DNA of 64,000 bases from Chitinophaga caeni (GCF_002557795.1 NZ_CP023777.1:4659001-4723000); one strand, 5' to 3'. Counted from the stretch's first letter, positions 37,350 through 46,110 are shown. A program made the numbers and translations. Notes: generated by a model from the letters alone, not told the origin.

Positions 37350-38840
37350 ATGCTAAATAGGAGAAATTTCTTAAAAAACTTGGGCTTAACCGGTTCTTTA
37401 TTAACCGTTCCAGCCGCGATAGTTAACGCAAATCCATTTTCAAAGAGAGGTCGTATTGACCTCTCTTTGATTAACCTAAAAGGTAAAGTATCTGCAAATG
37501 GCAAAGGACTGGCAGGCATAGCTGTTACCGATGGTATAAACATTACACAAACAGACAAAAACGGGAATTATCAACTCACGAGCAACCCTACTGCCGAATT
37601 TGTATATATCAGCGTGCCGCGGGGTTACGAGATTCCTAGTGAAAATGGTATCGCGTCCTTTTATAAAAAAATCGATAAAAATAAAGTTGTCCAAACCAAC
37701 GACTTTCAACTTACCGCATTAACAGTTGACGATACGAACCACAACTTCGTAGTGTGGGCCGATACTCAAATGCGATCAAAAGCTGATTGCGAACTGTTAA
37801 AAACACAGTCTGTACCGGATTTACAAGCACTAGTTCAATCGTATCCTAAGGGCACCCCGTTCCACGGCATCGGTTGCGGTGATTTGGTATGGGATAAATT
37901 CGAGCTGTTCAAGGATTATAAAGAGGCCATCCAAATGTGCGGAATACCTTTCTATAATGTAATCGGTAACCATGATATGGATATCGAAGCCCGTACTGAC
38001 GACTTATCTGCAAATACTTTTAAAGATCAATTCGGGCCTACATACTATTCCTTCAACAGGGGCGAGCTACATTATATCGTTTTGGATGATGTATTTTATA
38101 TAGGTGCAGCCAAGAGGTATATCGGTTACCTTACGGAAAATCAGCTGCAATGGTTAGAGCAAGATTTGGCAACTGTAAAGCCCGGCAGCACCATTATCCT
38201 AAGCCTGCACATCCCGACATTTACGGGCGCAGCAAGGAGGGCTAACAAGGATGAAGTGCTCGGCGGTACCGTTTCCAACAGGGAAAAACTGTACAAGATG
38301 CTTTCAGGGTTCAAGGTACATATCATGAGCGGCCATACACATTTCAATGATAATTGGGAAGAAGGCGATATCATGGAACATAATCATGGAACGGTTTGCG
38401 GTGCATGGTGGACGGGGCCTATTTGTGGCGATGGTACCCCGAGCGGCTACGGCGTTTACGAAGTAACCGGTTCGGATATAAAATGGCATTATAAATCAAC
38501 GGGTTTACCCAAGGAAAAGCAGCTTCGGATTTATTCTAAAGGTCGCTTAAAAGATGCCCCTGAAGAAATTTCTGCTAACGTATGGAACTACGATCACCGT
38601 TGGAAGGTCGAGTGGTTTGAAGATGGAATTGCAAAAGGCGATATGGAACATCGTACTGCCTTAGATCCATGGGCAATAGAATTATACGAAGGTCCGCAAT
38701 TGCCCAAGAAACATAAGTTCGTGGAACCTACATTAAACGATCATATGTTCTTTGCTAAACCATCAACGGATGCTAAAAAAATTAAGGTTAAAGCAACGGA
38801 TAGGTTCGGCAACGTGTTTGAAGAGGAAATTTCCATGTAA
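37350..38840 (+). CDS. Tat-exported calcineurin-like phosphoesterase
   Basis: A 496-aa protein with a twin-arginine leader (NRRNFLKNLGLTGSLLTVPA). An N-terminal regulatory-like beta domain (GKVSANGKGLAGIAVTDGINITQTDKNGNY) precedes the metallophosphoesterase core. Metal-binding motifs are ADTQ (in VVWADTQMR), GCGDLVWD, the signature GNHDMD, SLHIP and the double-His MSGHTHFNDNW. A C-terminal domain of the calcineurin-associated type follows (about 375-496). It should hydrolyse a phosphomonoester or diester outside the cytoplasm and supply products to the SusCD pair upstream. The stop TAA (38838-38840) forms the first three bases of the target duplication of the MITE-like copy B. Confidence 0.9.
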   Translation: MLNRRNFLKNLGLTGSLLTVPAAIVNANPFSKRGRIDLSLINLKGKVSANGKGLAGIAVTDGINITQTDKNGNYQLTSNPTAEFVYISVPRGYEIPSENGIASFYKKIDKNKVVQTNDFQLTALTVDDTNHNFVVWADTQMRSKADCELLKTQSVPDLQALVQSYPKGTPFHGIGCGDLVWDKFELFKDYKEAIQMCGIPFYNVIGNHDMDIEARTDDLSANTFKDQFGPTYYSFNRGELHYIVLDDVFYIGAAKRYIGYLTENQLQWLEQDLATVKPGSTIILSLHIPTFTGAARRANKDEVLGGTVSNREKLYKMLSGFKVHIMSGHTHFNDNWEEGDIMEHNHGTVCGAWWTGPICGDGTPSGYGVYEVTGSDIKWHYKSTGLPKEKQLRIYSKGRLKDAPEEISANVWNYDHRWKVEWFEDGIAKGDMEHRTALDPWAIELYEGPQLPKKHKFVEPTLNDHMFFAKPSTDAKKIKVKATDRFGNVFEEEISM

Positions 38841-38846
38841 ATTTTA

Positions 38847-39178
38847 CATTATTGTCCGACTAAATTTTCAACGAAAAAACTATCATCGCCTCAAAAGTTC
38901 GATTCAATGTCCACCTGCACCTTTCTTTGTACTTTTTTGCTTGCCCAAAAAAGTACAAAGAAAGGGCACAAATTGGCCATCACGGCCGCCAATTTGATCG
39001 CGCGATCCAGCTTTTGTACTACTGTGTGGCTCAGCTACGGTTCGCTATTAACAGCGCGAAGTTCCACGGTTCTCTTGGCGGGGGTACACCGGATTATGAA
39101 TGTATCATCCTTCGCTTATATCCTTGACCAGGTAAGGAATTCAAGTACCTTTAAAGCATTTTTAGTCGGACAACAATG
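38847..39178 (+). mobile_element. MITE-like element, copy B (332 bp)
   Basis: Terminal inverted repeats CATTATTGTCCGACTAAA (left) and TTTAGTCGGACAACAATG (right) bound this element. A perfect 9-bp direct repeat TAAATTTTA flanks it at 38838-38846 and 39179-39187, and the left copy includes the stop codon of the phosphoesterase gene. Sequence is similar over most of its length to copy A at 16359-16674, in opposite orientation. Open frames within it are short and not conserved between the copies. Confidence 0.88.
38920..38965. repeat. Perfect 20-bp stem hairpin inside MITE-like copy B
   Basis: CCTTTCTTTGTACTTTTTTG (38920-38939) is fully complementary to 38946-38965 across a 6-nt loop CTTGCC. In copy A the same position is degenerate, so the structure was intact in the ancestor and has decayed there. 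It may act as a terminator for the upstream operon or as a transposition structure. Confidence 0.8.
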
Positions 39179-39543
39179 TAAATTTTATATTGAGAGGGCA
39201 TGTAATCGCATGCCCTACTTTCGCAACATTGACAATATTGACCGGCCCAATTCATAGGGAACTCTTGATTCCTTTGTCTATAAGTATTTAACTCACAGCA
39301 TTTCAACTTCTATTTCGTCCATAAATAAAACTTGGATATTAATATCCTGATCTCGCCAACCTCACCGTACCAAGAGGCTATTACATAAATTAATTGAATC
39401 CTGAAATTAGATAATACCAACAGGGAGCTTGATCGCGATTATCTCTAACAGGGCATTTTCTAAAATCTCCAGGACGATACGCCCTTCCATTACAAGCCCA
39501 ATCTGAATACATTCACATCACTGTATGTCTAAAGCTAAAAATA
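39179..39543. other. Gene-free stretch between MITE-like copy B and lanB
   Basis: About 365 bp lying between the element and the 3' end of lanB. I see no ORF of note, no clear terminator for lanB and no repeat beyond the 9-bp target duplication. Confidence 0.35.
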
Positions 39544-42500
39544 TCAGCCGCCGGCCAGGCTCAGTTTTTCTTGTTTCCTTTGAATGGCCAACTTCGAAGC
39601 ATAATATTTTGCAAGAAAATGATACAGTATCAATTCGTGTTTCCGTTGGTTCGATAGTAGCATCCTGTTAACAAACATATGTATATAACTACTCGCTAAG
39701 TTCATTTTCTCATCTAGCGCTAATGTTTGCGAACTAAATGCTTGGCGCACTTTTCCAGATCGTTCCTTCAATATAAATATGGCAGCCTCAATCCCGTTAT
39801 CATTATCCTTCCCGGGGTCGAGGATACTATGCACTTCTAGCTTTTCTTTGCGGTACTTATCATTCAACTGGATCGCCAATTCTTTAGAAGCCCCAAACTC
39901 TTGGAAGAAGGCTTCCCTTAACCGGTCCATAAATGATTGTTTCAATGTGAGGGTGAAACCAAAATCTTCCAACAACATATCGATCCCCCTAATAGTTAGC
40001 AACCACCGGTACCGCTCCCCTTCTTCTTCATTCAATAAGCTAATCAGTCCTAAAGCGCAATCGCTATCTGCTTCAAATATCTCTTCACTCATTTCCATGG
40101 TAGCATCACCATATCTCTCCAGCTCCCTTTCGTAAGTATCCAATTGAATTTTATGATATAATCCCTTGAAATCTTCCCGGTTCAACAGGTTGTAAAATTT
40201 CTCAACGATCCGCTGCCCGAATTGCTTATCAGATGGATGGTAAAACCGGAGTCTCAGGTGATGCCCCGGATCGTTATACCTTATGTAAAACCATTTCTCC
40301 ATTACATGCTCCCTTTTCAATTCTTGTACCAGGGGCCAAACCGCTTCCTTTAACAAGTCCTCCAAACCGCGTGAACCCGCGTAAATCTTTAAATACAACC
40401 ATTCCGATCCCGGCCAAAATGTTCTCTTAATCACCGGGACATCCTGGATTCCCGGCGGCGCGGGAGCCTTGAATAAAGGATTATGCATCGGGATAATCAA
40501 TTCATTACAGAAAGTTCCGGCCTCTCCTTCAACCCAACACTGATCCTCCACCTGTAAAAACTCTTGCAACTTGGTTACATCGTACTTCATCACCTGCTTA
40601 GCCAGTACATGCAATGAAAATTCGCTTTCGAGGTCAACCAACAATTCATTATCTCCTTCCGCGATAACAATTTTAGATGGCCATCCGAATTGTTTAGCGA
40701 GTTCCTGTATTTTTTCAATTATAGCTGCCGTATCATTTTTCTTAATCCCCTCAAACTCCGACTTTTTTATGATCCAAGTTCTTTTGCTTAAAATCAATTT
40801 CCCATAACTCACCCTTGGAAAATAGTTTACATCGAATGGTAATTGCCATTGCCAAGAATAGCCCCTAGGTAAACCTTGATATTGCAAATCGCAAAGAAAT
40901 TTATATACGGGTAAACCATGTTGAAAATTGTGGGCAGTGCTCATCCTCGGTATGATATATTTACCGGTACTTTTTGATCTCAACCAAACTTTTCCCTTTA
41001 CCACTTTCACAAGTAAATCGTCTAACTTGATTTGATGTGGTTGCGGTGCTTGACTATTGGCAAGGTAAACGATTTCATAGGTCCTAAGATTTGGCCTGGC
41101 AAGGATATTACCTGTCCTCGATTCGGGCAAGTGTACTACTTCTGCCAAAATACAACCATCATAAGCGGTTGCTTCCCTTTCCAAACTGTCCTTAACAAAA
41201 GTTTCCAGTACGGGCAGACCGTGGCAGAACCTACCCAATAAATTCGCGGTGGAGGGGCCTCCGCAAGCACTTAAATCGAACTTAAAATGACCATTGTCGA
41301 TCGAACTAGCCGATTGCCCTAACAATTTCCCGATAGCATAAATACTACTTGGAATATTTTCCGGTTCTATTTGTTTAAACCTCGTAATATCATTTCGGGA
41401 GATGCATACCTCCGCAGCATTATCCCTGGTTGCTTCCATGTATAATTGCACCTGGAACTTCATCCATTCATCGTTCAAGGTCGGCCTGCTTCCCGTCTTA
41501 GCTGGCACAACAAGATCATCAACTAGTGGAGTATGATCTGCATTACCCGCAATATAGGCCCCGTACCCGACGCCGGCCTCCGCATCCAGGGCTTCGGCCA
41601 AGGATACTTCACGTTCTTCGTAGCGTGTTGAAAATGCTGTACAAAAAGCCTCTAGATCAGGATTCGAAACAATGGGGCTAGTTAGTAACAACTCCTGGAG
41701 GCTAGCTGTAATTTCATCTAAAACATTTTTATTTATGTTATGCCCATCCGTTGCCAGGTAAAGATCGGTTTGTAATAAATCTTTGCTTTCCGTTCCCGGC
41801 AACAAGCCCCTTACCAGCTTATTAATTTCCCTGAAATGCAGGATGGAAGGACTTTCAAGTAGTTTTTCAACAGTTTTCAGCGTATGGCATAAGCGCTCTC
41901 CTCCTTTCAGACCGGCTAGCTTACCGATCAAGACCTGGAAAAATTCAGGCCCCGTAATACTCGGCTCCAGTTCACTGAGCAGCACTTGGGAGCCTATTAA
42001 TTCCGATATAAAATCATCCACTTCACTTTTAGAGATATCCTCTACAATATCAAAAACACATTGCCGGATATCTTTCAACATCGCGCCATGCTCTACGAAG
42101 TTTAAAATGGCATCCAAATAACTGCTGGATTGTACAGCGGTAAGATGGTAATTACGAATTTTATTCTGAATCGAGTAAGTGGCATATCTCCAACGGTCAG
42201 CGCTCCTGTATAAGCTAGTATTGGGGAAGTACTTTAACTGTTCGCGGATGATGGGATCATCCACTATGGCCTTGACAAGTTCTCCCACGTAATTCATATC
42301 GAGCCTCGTCCGTTTGAGATGATTGCCGGTAGATTTCAGATATACATCGGTTCGGGCGCCCACCTGCAACACTTGGCAACCTGCGAACATGCCATACGGA
42401 GTACTCCTGGAACTCATCCTATCGAGGTAGCGAACCAGGGCAACCTGTAGCTTCAATTCATCCTTCTTAGAAAACTCTGCACCACCTTGCCATCTTTCCC

Positions 42501-42681
42501 ATTCTTGATATAATTCTGGGGATGCTAAATAGATCGCTTCTTGCATATCTCCAGATGCAAAAAGCTCCCCGAGCTTAATCTTGATATTACCGGCTGACCA
42601 ATCACGAACTTGTGCAACTGATTGAATGGGTAACAAGGGCGTTCTAACAACTACGTAATTTTCAGCAGAAATCATGCGCAT
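39544..42681 (-). CDS. lanB: Class I lanthipeptide dehydratase LanB, full length
   Basis: A 1045-aa LanB dehydratase with both modules in one chain. The N-terminal glutamylation domain starts YVVVRTPLLP and contains LQVALVRYLDRMSSRSTPYGMFAGCQV, the typical RxTPYGLF-like signature (about residues 85-110), and later LPVLETFVKDSLEREATAYDGCILAEVVHLPESRTGNILARP. The C-terminal glutamate-elimination/SpaB_C domain starts at about 755 (PGSEWLYLKIYAGSRGLEDLLKE, EKWFYIRYNDPGHHLRLRF). It uses glutamyl-tRNA to dehydrate Ser/Thr of precursor peptides. It is divergent from the three precursor genes. In some other Bacteroidota lanthipeptide loci the two modules are separate genes. A second ATG at 42675 is equally possible as the start. 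Confidence 0.93.
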   Translation of the reverse strand: MRMISAENYVVVRTPLLPIQSVAQVRDWSAGNIKIKLGELFASGDMQEAIYLASPELYQEWERWQGGAEFSKKDELKLQVALVRYLDRMSSRSTPYGMFAGCQVLQVGARTDVYLKSTGNHLKRTRLDMNYVGELVKAIVDDPIIREQLKYFPNTSLYRSADRWRYATYSIQNKIRNYHLTAVQSSSYLDAILNFVEHGAMLKDIRQCVFDIVEDISKSEVDDFISELIGSQVLLSELEPSITGPEFFQVLIGKLAGLKGGERLCHTLKTVEKLLESPSILHFREINKLVRGLLPGTESKDLLQTDLYLATDGHNINKNVLDEITASLQELLLTSPIVSNPDLEAFCTAFSTRYEEREVSLAEALDAEAGVGYGAYIAGNADHTPLVDDLVVPAKTGSRPTLNDEWMKFQVQLYMEATRDNAAEVCISRNDITRFKQIEPENIPSSIYAIGKLLGQSASSIDNGHFKFDLSACGGPSTANLLGRFCHGLPVLETFVKDSLEREATAYDGCILAEVVHLPESRTGNILARPNLRTYEIVYLANSQAPQPHQIKLDDLLVKVVKGKVWLRSKSTGKYIIPRMSTAHNFQHGLPVYKFLCDLQYQGLPRGYSWQWQLPFDVNYFPRVSYGKLILSKRTWIIKKSEFEGIKKNDTAAIIEKIQELAKQFGWPSKIVIAEGDNELLVDLESEFSLHVLAKQVMKYDVTKLQEFLQVEDQCWVEGEAGTFCNELIIPMHNPLFKAPAPPGIQDVPVIKRTFWPGSEWLYLKIYAGSRGLEDLLKEAVWPLVQELKREHVMEKWFYIRYNDPGHHLRLRFYHPSDKQFGQRIVEKFYNLLNREDFKGLYHKIQLDTYERELERYGDATMEMSEEIFEADSDCALGLISLLNEEEGERYRWLLTIRGIDMLLEDFGFTLTLKQSFMDRLREAFFQEFGASKELAIQLNDKYRKEKLEVHSILDPGKDNDNGIEAAIFILKERSGKVRQAFSSQTLALDEKMNLASSYIHMFVNRMLLSNQRKHELILYHFLAKYYASKLAIQRKQEKLSLAGG

Positions 42682-42728
42682 TCACAATGGTTGAAAACTG
42701 AAATTACGATGAACAACCGAAAAAGCAT

Positions 42729-42782
42729 ATCCCGTAAAAAGGGGATTTAGTCTATTTTAAAAAAATCACGTTTTTACGGGAT
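42729..42782. promoter_or_regulatory. 12-bp inverted repeat between lanB and precursor genes
   Basis: ATCCCGTAAAAA (42729-42740) and TTTTTACGGGAT (42771-42782) are perfect reverse complements, centred 42 bp apart (four helical turns), in the 221-bp gap between divergent lanB and the first precursor gene. It is a good candidate operator for the cluster's LuxR-type regulator. Confidence 0.5.
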
Positions 42783-42902
42783 CATTTTCTTTAACCTTTC
42801 TTCCTAATTTTAATTATTCGCTTGCTTCATTTTAACCCGGACTCGATTAACCCGCTATAGATAAATTAGGATAATCTATTGTTTCATAAAAATCAATTAG
42901 TC

Positions 42903-43064
42903 ATGAAAAAGACACCCGCTAAAAAATTGACGCTCAACAAGGTAACAGTTGCTAATTTAAGTTCACAAGTAAAAGAACGTGGAGACTTAAAAGCGCCTAC
43001 CTACACCGGTTGTAGCTTGTTCGCAAAATGTGAACCTCCCGCTACAAAAACAACCTGCGCTTAA
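42903..43064 (+). CDS. lanA1: Class I lanthipeptide precursor peptide 1
   Basis: A 53-aa peptide. The leader has KKLTLNKVTVANLS at residues 7-20, matching the LxLxKxxVAxL leader motif of Bacteroidota class I lanthipeptides. The core-like C-terminal part (residues about 31-53, APTYTGCSLFAKCEPPATKT then TCA) has Cys37, Cys43 and Cys52 with five Thr and one Ser available for dehydration. No double-Gly cleavage site is visible. It is the most divergent of the three precursors: its tail lacks the DSCR ending of peptides 2 and 3. The longer in-frame extension to 42879 adds eight residues before the conserved MKK start and is not used. Confidence 0.85.
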   Translation: MKKTPAKKLTLNKVTVANLSSQVKERGDLKAPTYTGCSLFAKCEPPATKTTCA

Positions 43065-43118
43065 CAAGGGCAGGAACATCTAATCATTTATTTGTCTAAC
43101 CTGTAAAAGTATCTTTCC

Positions 43119-43301
43119 ATGAAAAAGATGATTGAAAAAAAACTGAACCTCGGCAAAATTAAAGTAGCTGACCTGAGTAAAAAAACGAATAGTTCCGGCG
43201 AACAATTCATCACTCAAATAGGCTGCACAGGGGCTTCGGTTAAAATTACCTGTATTAGTCAAGGTGCGCCAATTTGCAGTGAAGACAGCTGCAGGTTCTA
43301 A
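43119..43301 (+). CDS. lanA2: Class I lanthipeptide precursor peptide 2
   Basis: A 60-aa peptide with leader motif KKLNLGKIKVADLS at residues 7-20, in register with the other two. The core region has Cys36, Cys45, Cys53 and Cys58 with several Ser/Thr partners (GCTGASVKITCISQGAP, ICSEDSCRF). The C-terminal APICSEDSCRF closely matches APVCSVDSCRY of peptide 3, suggesting a conserved terminal ring. It lies 54 bp after peptide 1 and 35 bp before peptide 3, so the three are probably one transcript. Confidence 0.87.
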   Translation: MKKMIEKKLNLGKIKVADLSKKTNSSGEQFITQIGCTGASVKITCISQGAPICSEDSCRF

Positions 43302-43336
43302 TATAATTATTCCTCGTTCACTGAAATATTACTCAT

Positions 43337-43528
43337 ATGAAAAAGTCGGTAGAAAAAAAGTTGCACCTGGGAAAAATCAAAGTGGCTAACTTTTCATCCC
43401 CGGTTCTTCAAGGGAATGCCCTGTTACAAACAGCTAATACTTGCAGTACGGTTTGTTCCTTTAGAATCTGCGATGCAAATACCAGTCAAACTGCCCCGGT
43501 ATGCAGCGTAGATTCTTGTAGGTACTAG
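43337..43528 (+). CDS. lanA3: Class I lanthipeptide precursor peptide 3
   Basis: A 63-aa peptide with leader motif KKLHLGKIKVANFS at residues 7-20. It has five cysteines (Cys36, Cys40, Cys45, Cys56, Cys61), one more than peptide 2. The core (TANTCSTVCSFRICDANTSQ, then TAPVCSVDSCRY) is rich in Ser/Thr. It ends with TAG. Together with peptide 2 it defines a subgroup with the ending AP-(I/V)-CS-x-DSCR-(F/Y). Confidence 0.87.
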   Translation: MKKSVEKKLHLGKIKVANFSSPVLQGNALLQTANTCSTVCSFRICDANTSQTAPVCSVDSCRY

Positions 43529-43991
43529 CATCCGGTTTGTTTTACCGGTTTTAAAGCTATTAACTATTAAGTTAATACTAAACGGTAGGATCGGCGCTTC
43601 ATGATATTTACAAGAATACACTGATTATACAAGGAGTTTATATTTTAGGATGCAGCATTGCATCCCGGGATCCATTCCTATTTAAGTGTTACGGGGTCCT
43701 TCATGTAATGAACTGTTAACAAGGACCTTAGCAGATTACATATGGTAAAACCGGGAAAAACGAAGGCCGATCGATTTTAATATCCATCCCGGTCATTAGA
43801 TTTTCCCGGTTTGCTATTCGCACTGGTGCCAATTTACAAGTAATGTTACCCGCAGTAAGCTGTGTCAAAAAACTTGTCTTGCAGGATAAATGCTTCAAGA
43901 ATGATCGAATAACAGCCCTAGTAAAAGTAAAGTGCCGCCGGGGAAACAATAAAGTTCTACCAAGGAGTAATGATTTTTAATTGATTGAATT
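43529..43991 (+). promoter_or_regulatory. Leader region between precursor genes and lanC
   Basis: A 463-bp gap inside the lanthipeptide cluster. A weak hairpin CCGGT-(7 nt)-ACCGG followed by TTTTAA at 43532-43552 may attenuate transcription after the precursors. A perfect 12-bp inverted repeat AAACCGGGAAAA / TTTTCCCGGTTT lies at 43748-43759 and 43801-43812. No fourth precursor with the KKLxLxK motif is present on either strand. Confidence 0.35.
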
Positions 43992-45209
43992 ATGATGAAT
44001 GTAAAAGGATCAGCCAACCAGGTCGTTCAACAGATTGTACAGGCCCTGGAGGAACATTACCCACATCATCCTTACCATGGCTTATTAGGAGGTAATACAG
44101 GTACCGCGTTGTTCTTTGCATATTATTACCAGCTCACAGGCGATGAAAAACTATTGGAAAAATCCTACCAGATCATCGAGCATAGTCTTCAAAGTATTGC
44201 TGATAGCAGTTTACATGCCTCACATTGCAGCGGCCTTGCAGGTGTCGGTTGGGCATTGTTGCATCTAGCCGAAATGGGTTATATCGAAGCCAATGATCTT
44301 GATAGTACCTTTAGTGATATCGATACAATACTGTCTAAAGAGTTGAGAACGGATCTTGCCAATGGTCAAACAGATTTCTTACACCAAGGACTAGGTATCG
44401 CGTTATATTTTCTTTCAAGGTTGCCTTCCGGTTTCGCGGGGGAACAATTACAATTTTTGGTGAAACAGCTTTGGGAGCACCGTATAATTTTGGACGGGGG
44501 CATCTCCTGGAAAGATCAATTCTCTACGATCAGCCAAACAACTCCCGGCAGGGATCTATTCAACCTCGGGTTAGCCCATGGCGTTCCGGCCATCATTACT
44601 ATACTGTCTAAAATTTACAAGGCAGGCATCGAAAAAGAACTTTGTCACACGATGATAAATGATAGCATTCAATGGTTGTTAAGTACTAAAAACAATGACA
44701 GCTCCCCTACTATTTCCCTGTACCCTGTACTCATCGATGCAAAGGGGAATACGGCAGGAGACAGGCATAGCCGTTTAGGTTGGTGTTATGGAGATCTCGG
44801 TATAGCCTGCATGTATTTAAATGTCGGTATCAATACGCAAAATCAACAATACATATCCATTTCAGAAGAAATGTTTATGCATATTGCCAGGAATAGGGAT
44901 ATACAGAATGGTTCGGTTCACGATGCTTGTATTTGCCATGGTAGTTCAGGAATCGCATTAATGTTACAACAATCTTATAAGGCTTTTGGCAATTCATTGT
45001 TACAACAACGATCCAATTTTTGGTGGGAACACAGCCTTCAACAAAATACCTGGCCCGATGGCGCCGCGGGTTATAAATTTTACCACCATCCAAATTATAC
45101 TACAAATTTCAACTTGCTTGAAGGAGTTTCAGGAATCGGGTTATCCTTGATACATTGCTTAGAACCAAGCCTTTCAGCTAATTGGGCGGGTGCATTACTC
45201 ATCAATTGA
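43992..45209 (+). CDS. lanC: Lanthionine synthetase C-like cyclase LanC
   Basis: A 405-aa LanC cyclase with an alpha/alpha-barrel pattern of repeated Gly-rich turns: HGLLGGNTGTALFF, HCSGLAGVGWALLHL, HQGLGIALYFLS, NLGLAHGVPAIITIL, GWCYGDLGIACMYL, CHGSSGIALML and LEGVSGIGLSLIH. The zinc ligands are Cys265 (GWCYGD), Cys315 and His316 (CHGSSG). It catalyses Michael addition of Cys thiols to dehydroalanine/dehydrobutyrine to make lanthionine rings. It follows the three precursors on the same strand, and LanB is divergent. ATGs at 43992 and 43995 are both possible starts. Confidence 0.93.
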   Translation: MMNVKGSANQVVQQIVQALEEHYPHHPYHGLLGGNTGTALFFAYYYQLTGDEKLLEKSYQIIEHSLQSIADSSLHASHCSGLAGVGWALLHLAEMGYIEANDLDSTFSDIDTILSKELRTDLANGQTDFLHQGLGIALYFLSRLPSGFAGEQLQFLVKQLWEHRIILDGGISWKDQFSTISQTTPGRDLFNLGLAHGVPAIITILSKIYKAGIEKELCHTMINDSIQWLLSTKNNDSSPTISLYPVLIDAKGNTAGDRHSRLGWCYGDLGIACMYLNVGINTQNQQYISISEEMFMHIARNRDIQNGSVHDACICHGSSGIALMLQQSYKAFGNSLLQQRSNFWWEHSLQQNTWPDGAAGYKFYHHPNYTTNFNLLEGVSGIGLSLIHCLEPSLSANWAGALLIN

Positions 45210-45341
45210 TAAATCTTATATTGTTTGATCTAAAAAATTATTTAAATTAGAAGTATTGAAAAAAAGGTGAACTCGAATTTTAAACCCGTCTAGGCTATGC
45301 TACTATGCCGCAAGCCTGCATTACTGATAACTTGAAAAACC

Positions 45342-45983
45342 ATGATCCGCTTATTTTTTTTGGATAATCATCCATTGATTTTAGAAGGTTTGCGTGCCCT
45401 GTTAACCAACGAGGCAGATATAGAAATCTGCGGCGATGCTACTTCAGGACGATCCTGCTTAGATCGCCTGCAAATGCATCCTATAGATATCCTGTTGATG
45501 GATACCCATATAGCCGATATTGATAGCGTTCAGCTTGCAATCGAGATTAACCAGCAATACCCGTTGATCAAAATCTTGGCGTTGAGCTATCATAATGAAG
45601 ACCCGAATATTCAAGGTATCCTCGCTTCAGGAGCGCATGGATGCTTGCTAAAATCGGCAGACAAGCAAGAATTACTATTTGCCATCTACAGCATCCATAA
45701 AGGCAGGACCTACTACTCAAAAGGCATTGATAATAAAAATCATGGTGGAAAGCAAAATCTCACCGATTCTAAACAATTTCATATCACGAAGCGGGAGAAG
45801 GAAGTATTGTCACTCATCGCAAACGGCCATACGAACCATGAAATAGCTGAAAAATTATTTATCAGCTCCGATACGGTCGACAGCCACCGGAGAAATTTAC
45901 TGGGGAAATTAAAAGCCCGCAACACGGCTATGCTCATTAAATGCGCCTTCGCTTATCGATTGCTTCCGGAATTTTCCATATAG
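45342..45983 (+). CDS. NarL/LuxR-family response regulator
   Basis: A 213-aa response regulator. The receiver has Asp8 in FFLDNHPLIL (the usual acidic pair is DD; here it is DN), phospho-acceptor Asp54 in ILLMDTH and Lys104 in CLLKSAD. The C-terminal LuxR-type HTH is ITKREKEVLSLIANGHTNHEIAEKLFISSDTVDSHRRNLLGKLKARNTA in form, at about residues 148-200. It sits 132 bp after lanC on the same strand without a sensor kinase, so it may regulate the lanthipeptide cluster using an orphan kinase elsewhere. That link is an inference from position. Confidence 0.9.
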   Translation: MIRLFFLDNHPLILEGLRALLTNEADIEICGDATSGRSCLDRLQMHPIDILLMDTHIADIDSVQLAIEINQQYPLIKILALSYHNEDPNIQGILASGAHGCLLKSADKQELLFAIYSIHKGRTYYSKGIDNKNHGGKQNLTDSKQFHITKREKEVLSLIANGHTNHEIAEKLFISSDTVDSHRRNLLGKLKARNTAMLIKCAFAYRLLPEFSI

Positions 45984-46110
45984 CCGCTCCCGGCGCATAT
46001 AATTCCAGGATATTATACAACAAAAACTTCAAACCGGTGCTTATCACCATTTATAGCATGCTTCCTTCCTTTAAATTGATAAAATGAAGCTACTATTAGC
46101 ATATATACTG

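Noticed and set aside
43728..43949. 73-codon frame on the minus strand in the gap before lanC, tested as a fourth lanthipeptide precursor
   Set aside because: It lacks the KKLxLxKxxVA leader motif and is on the opposite strand to the other precursors.
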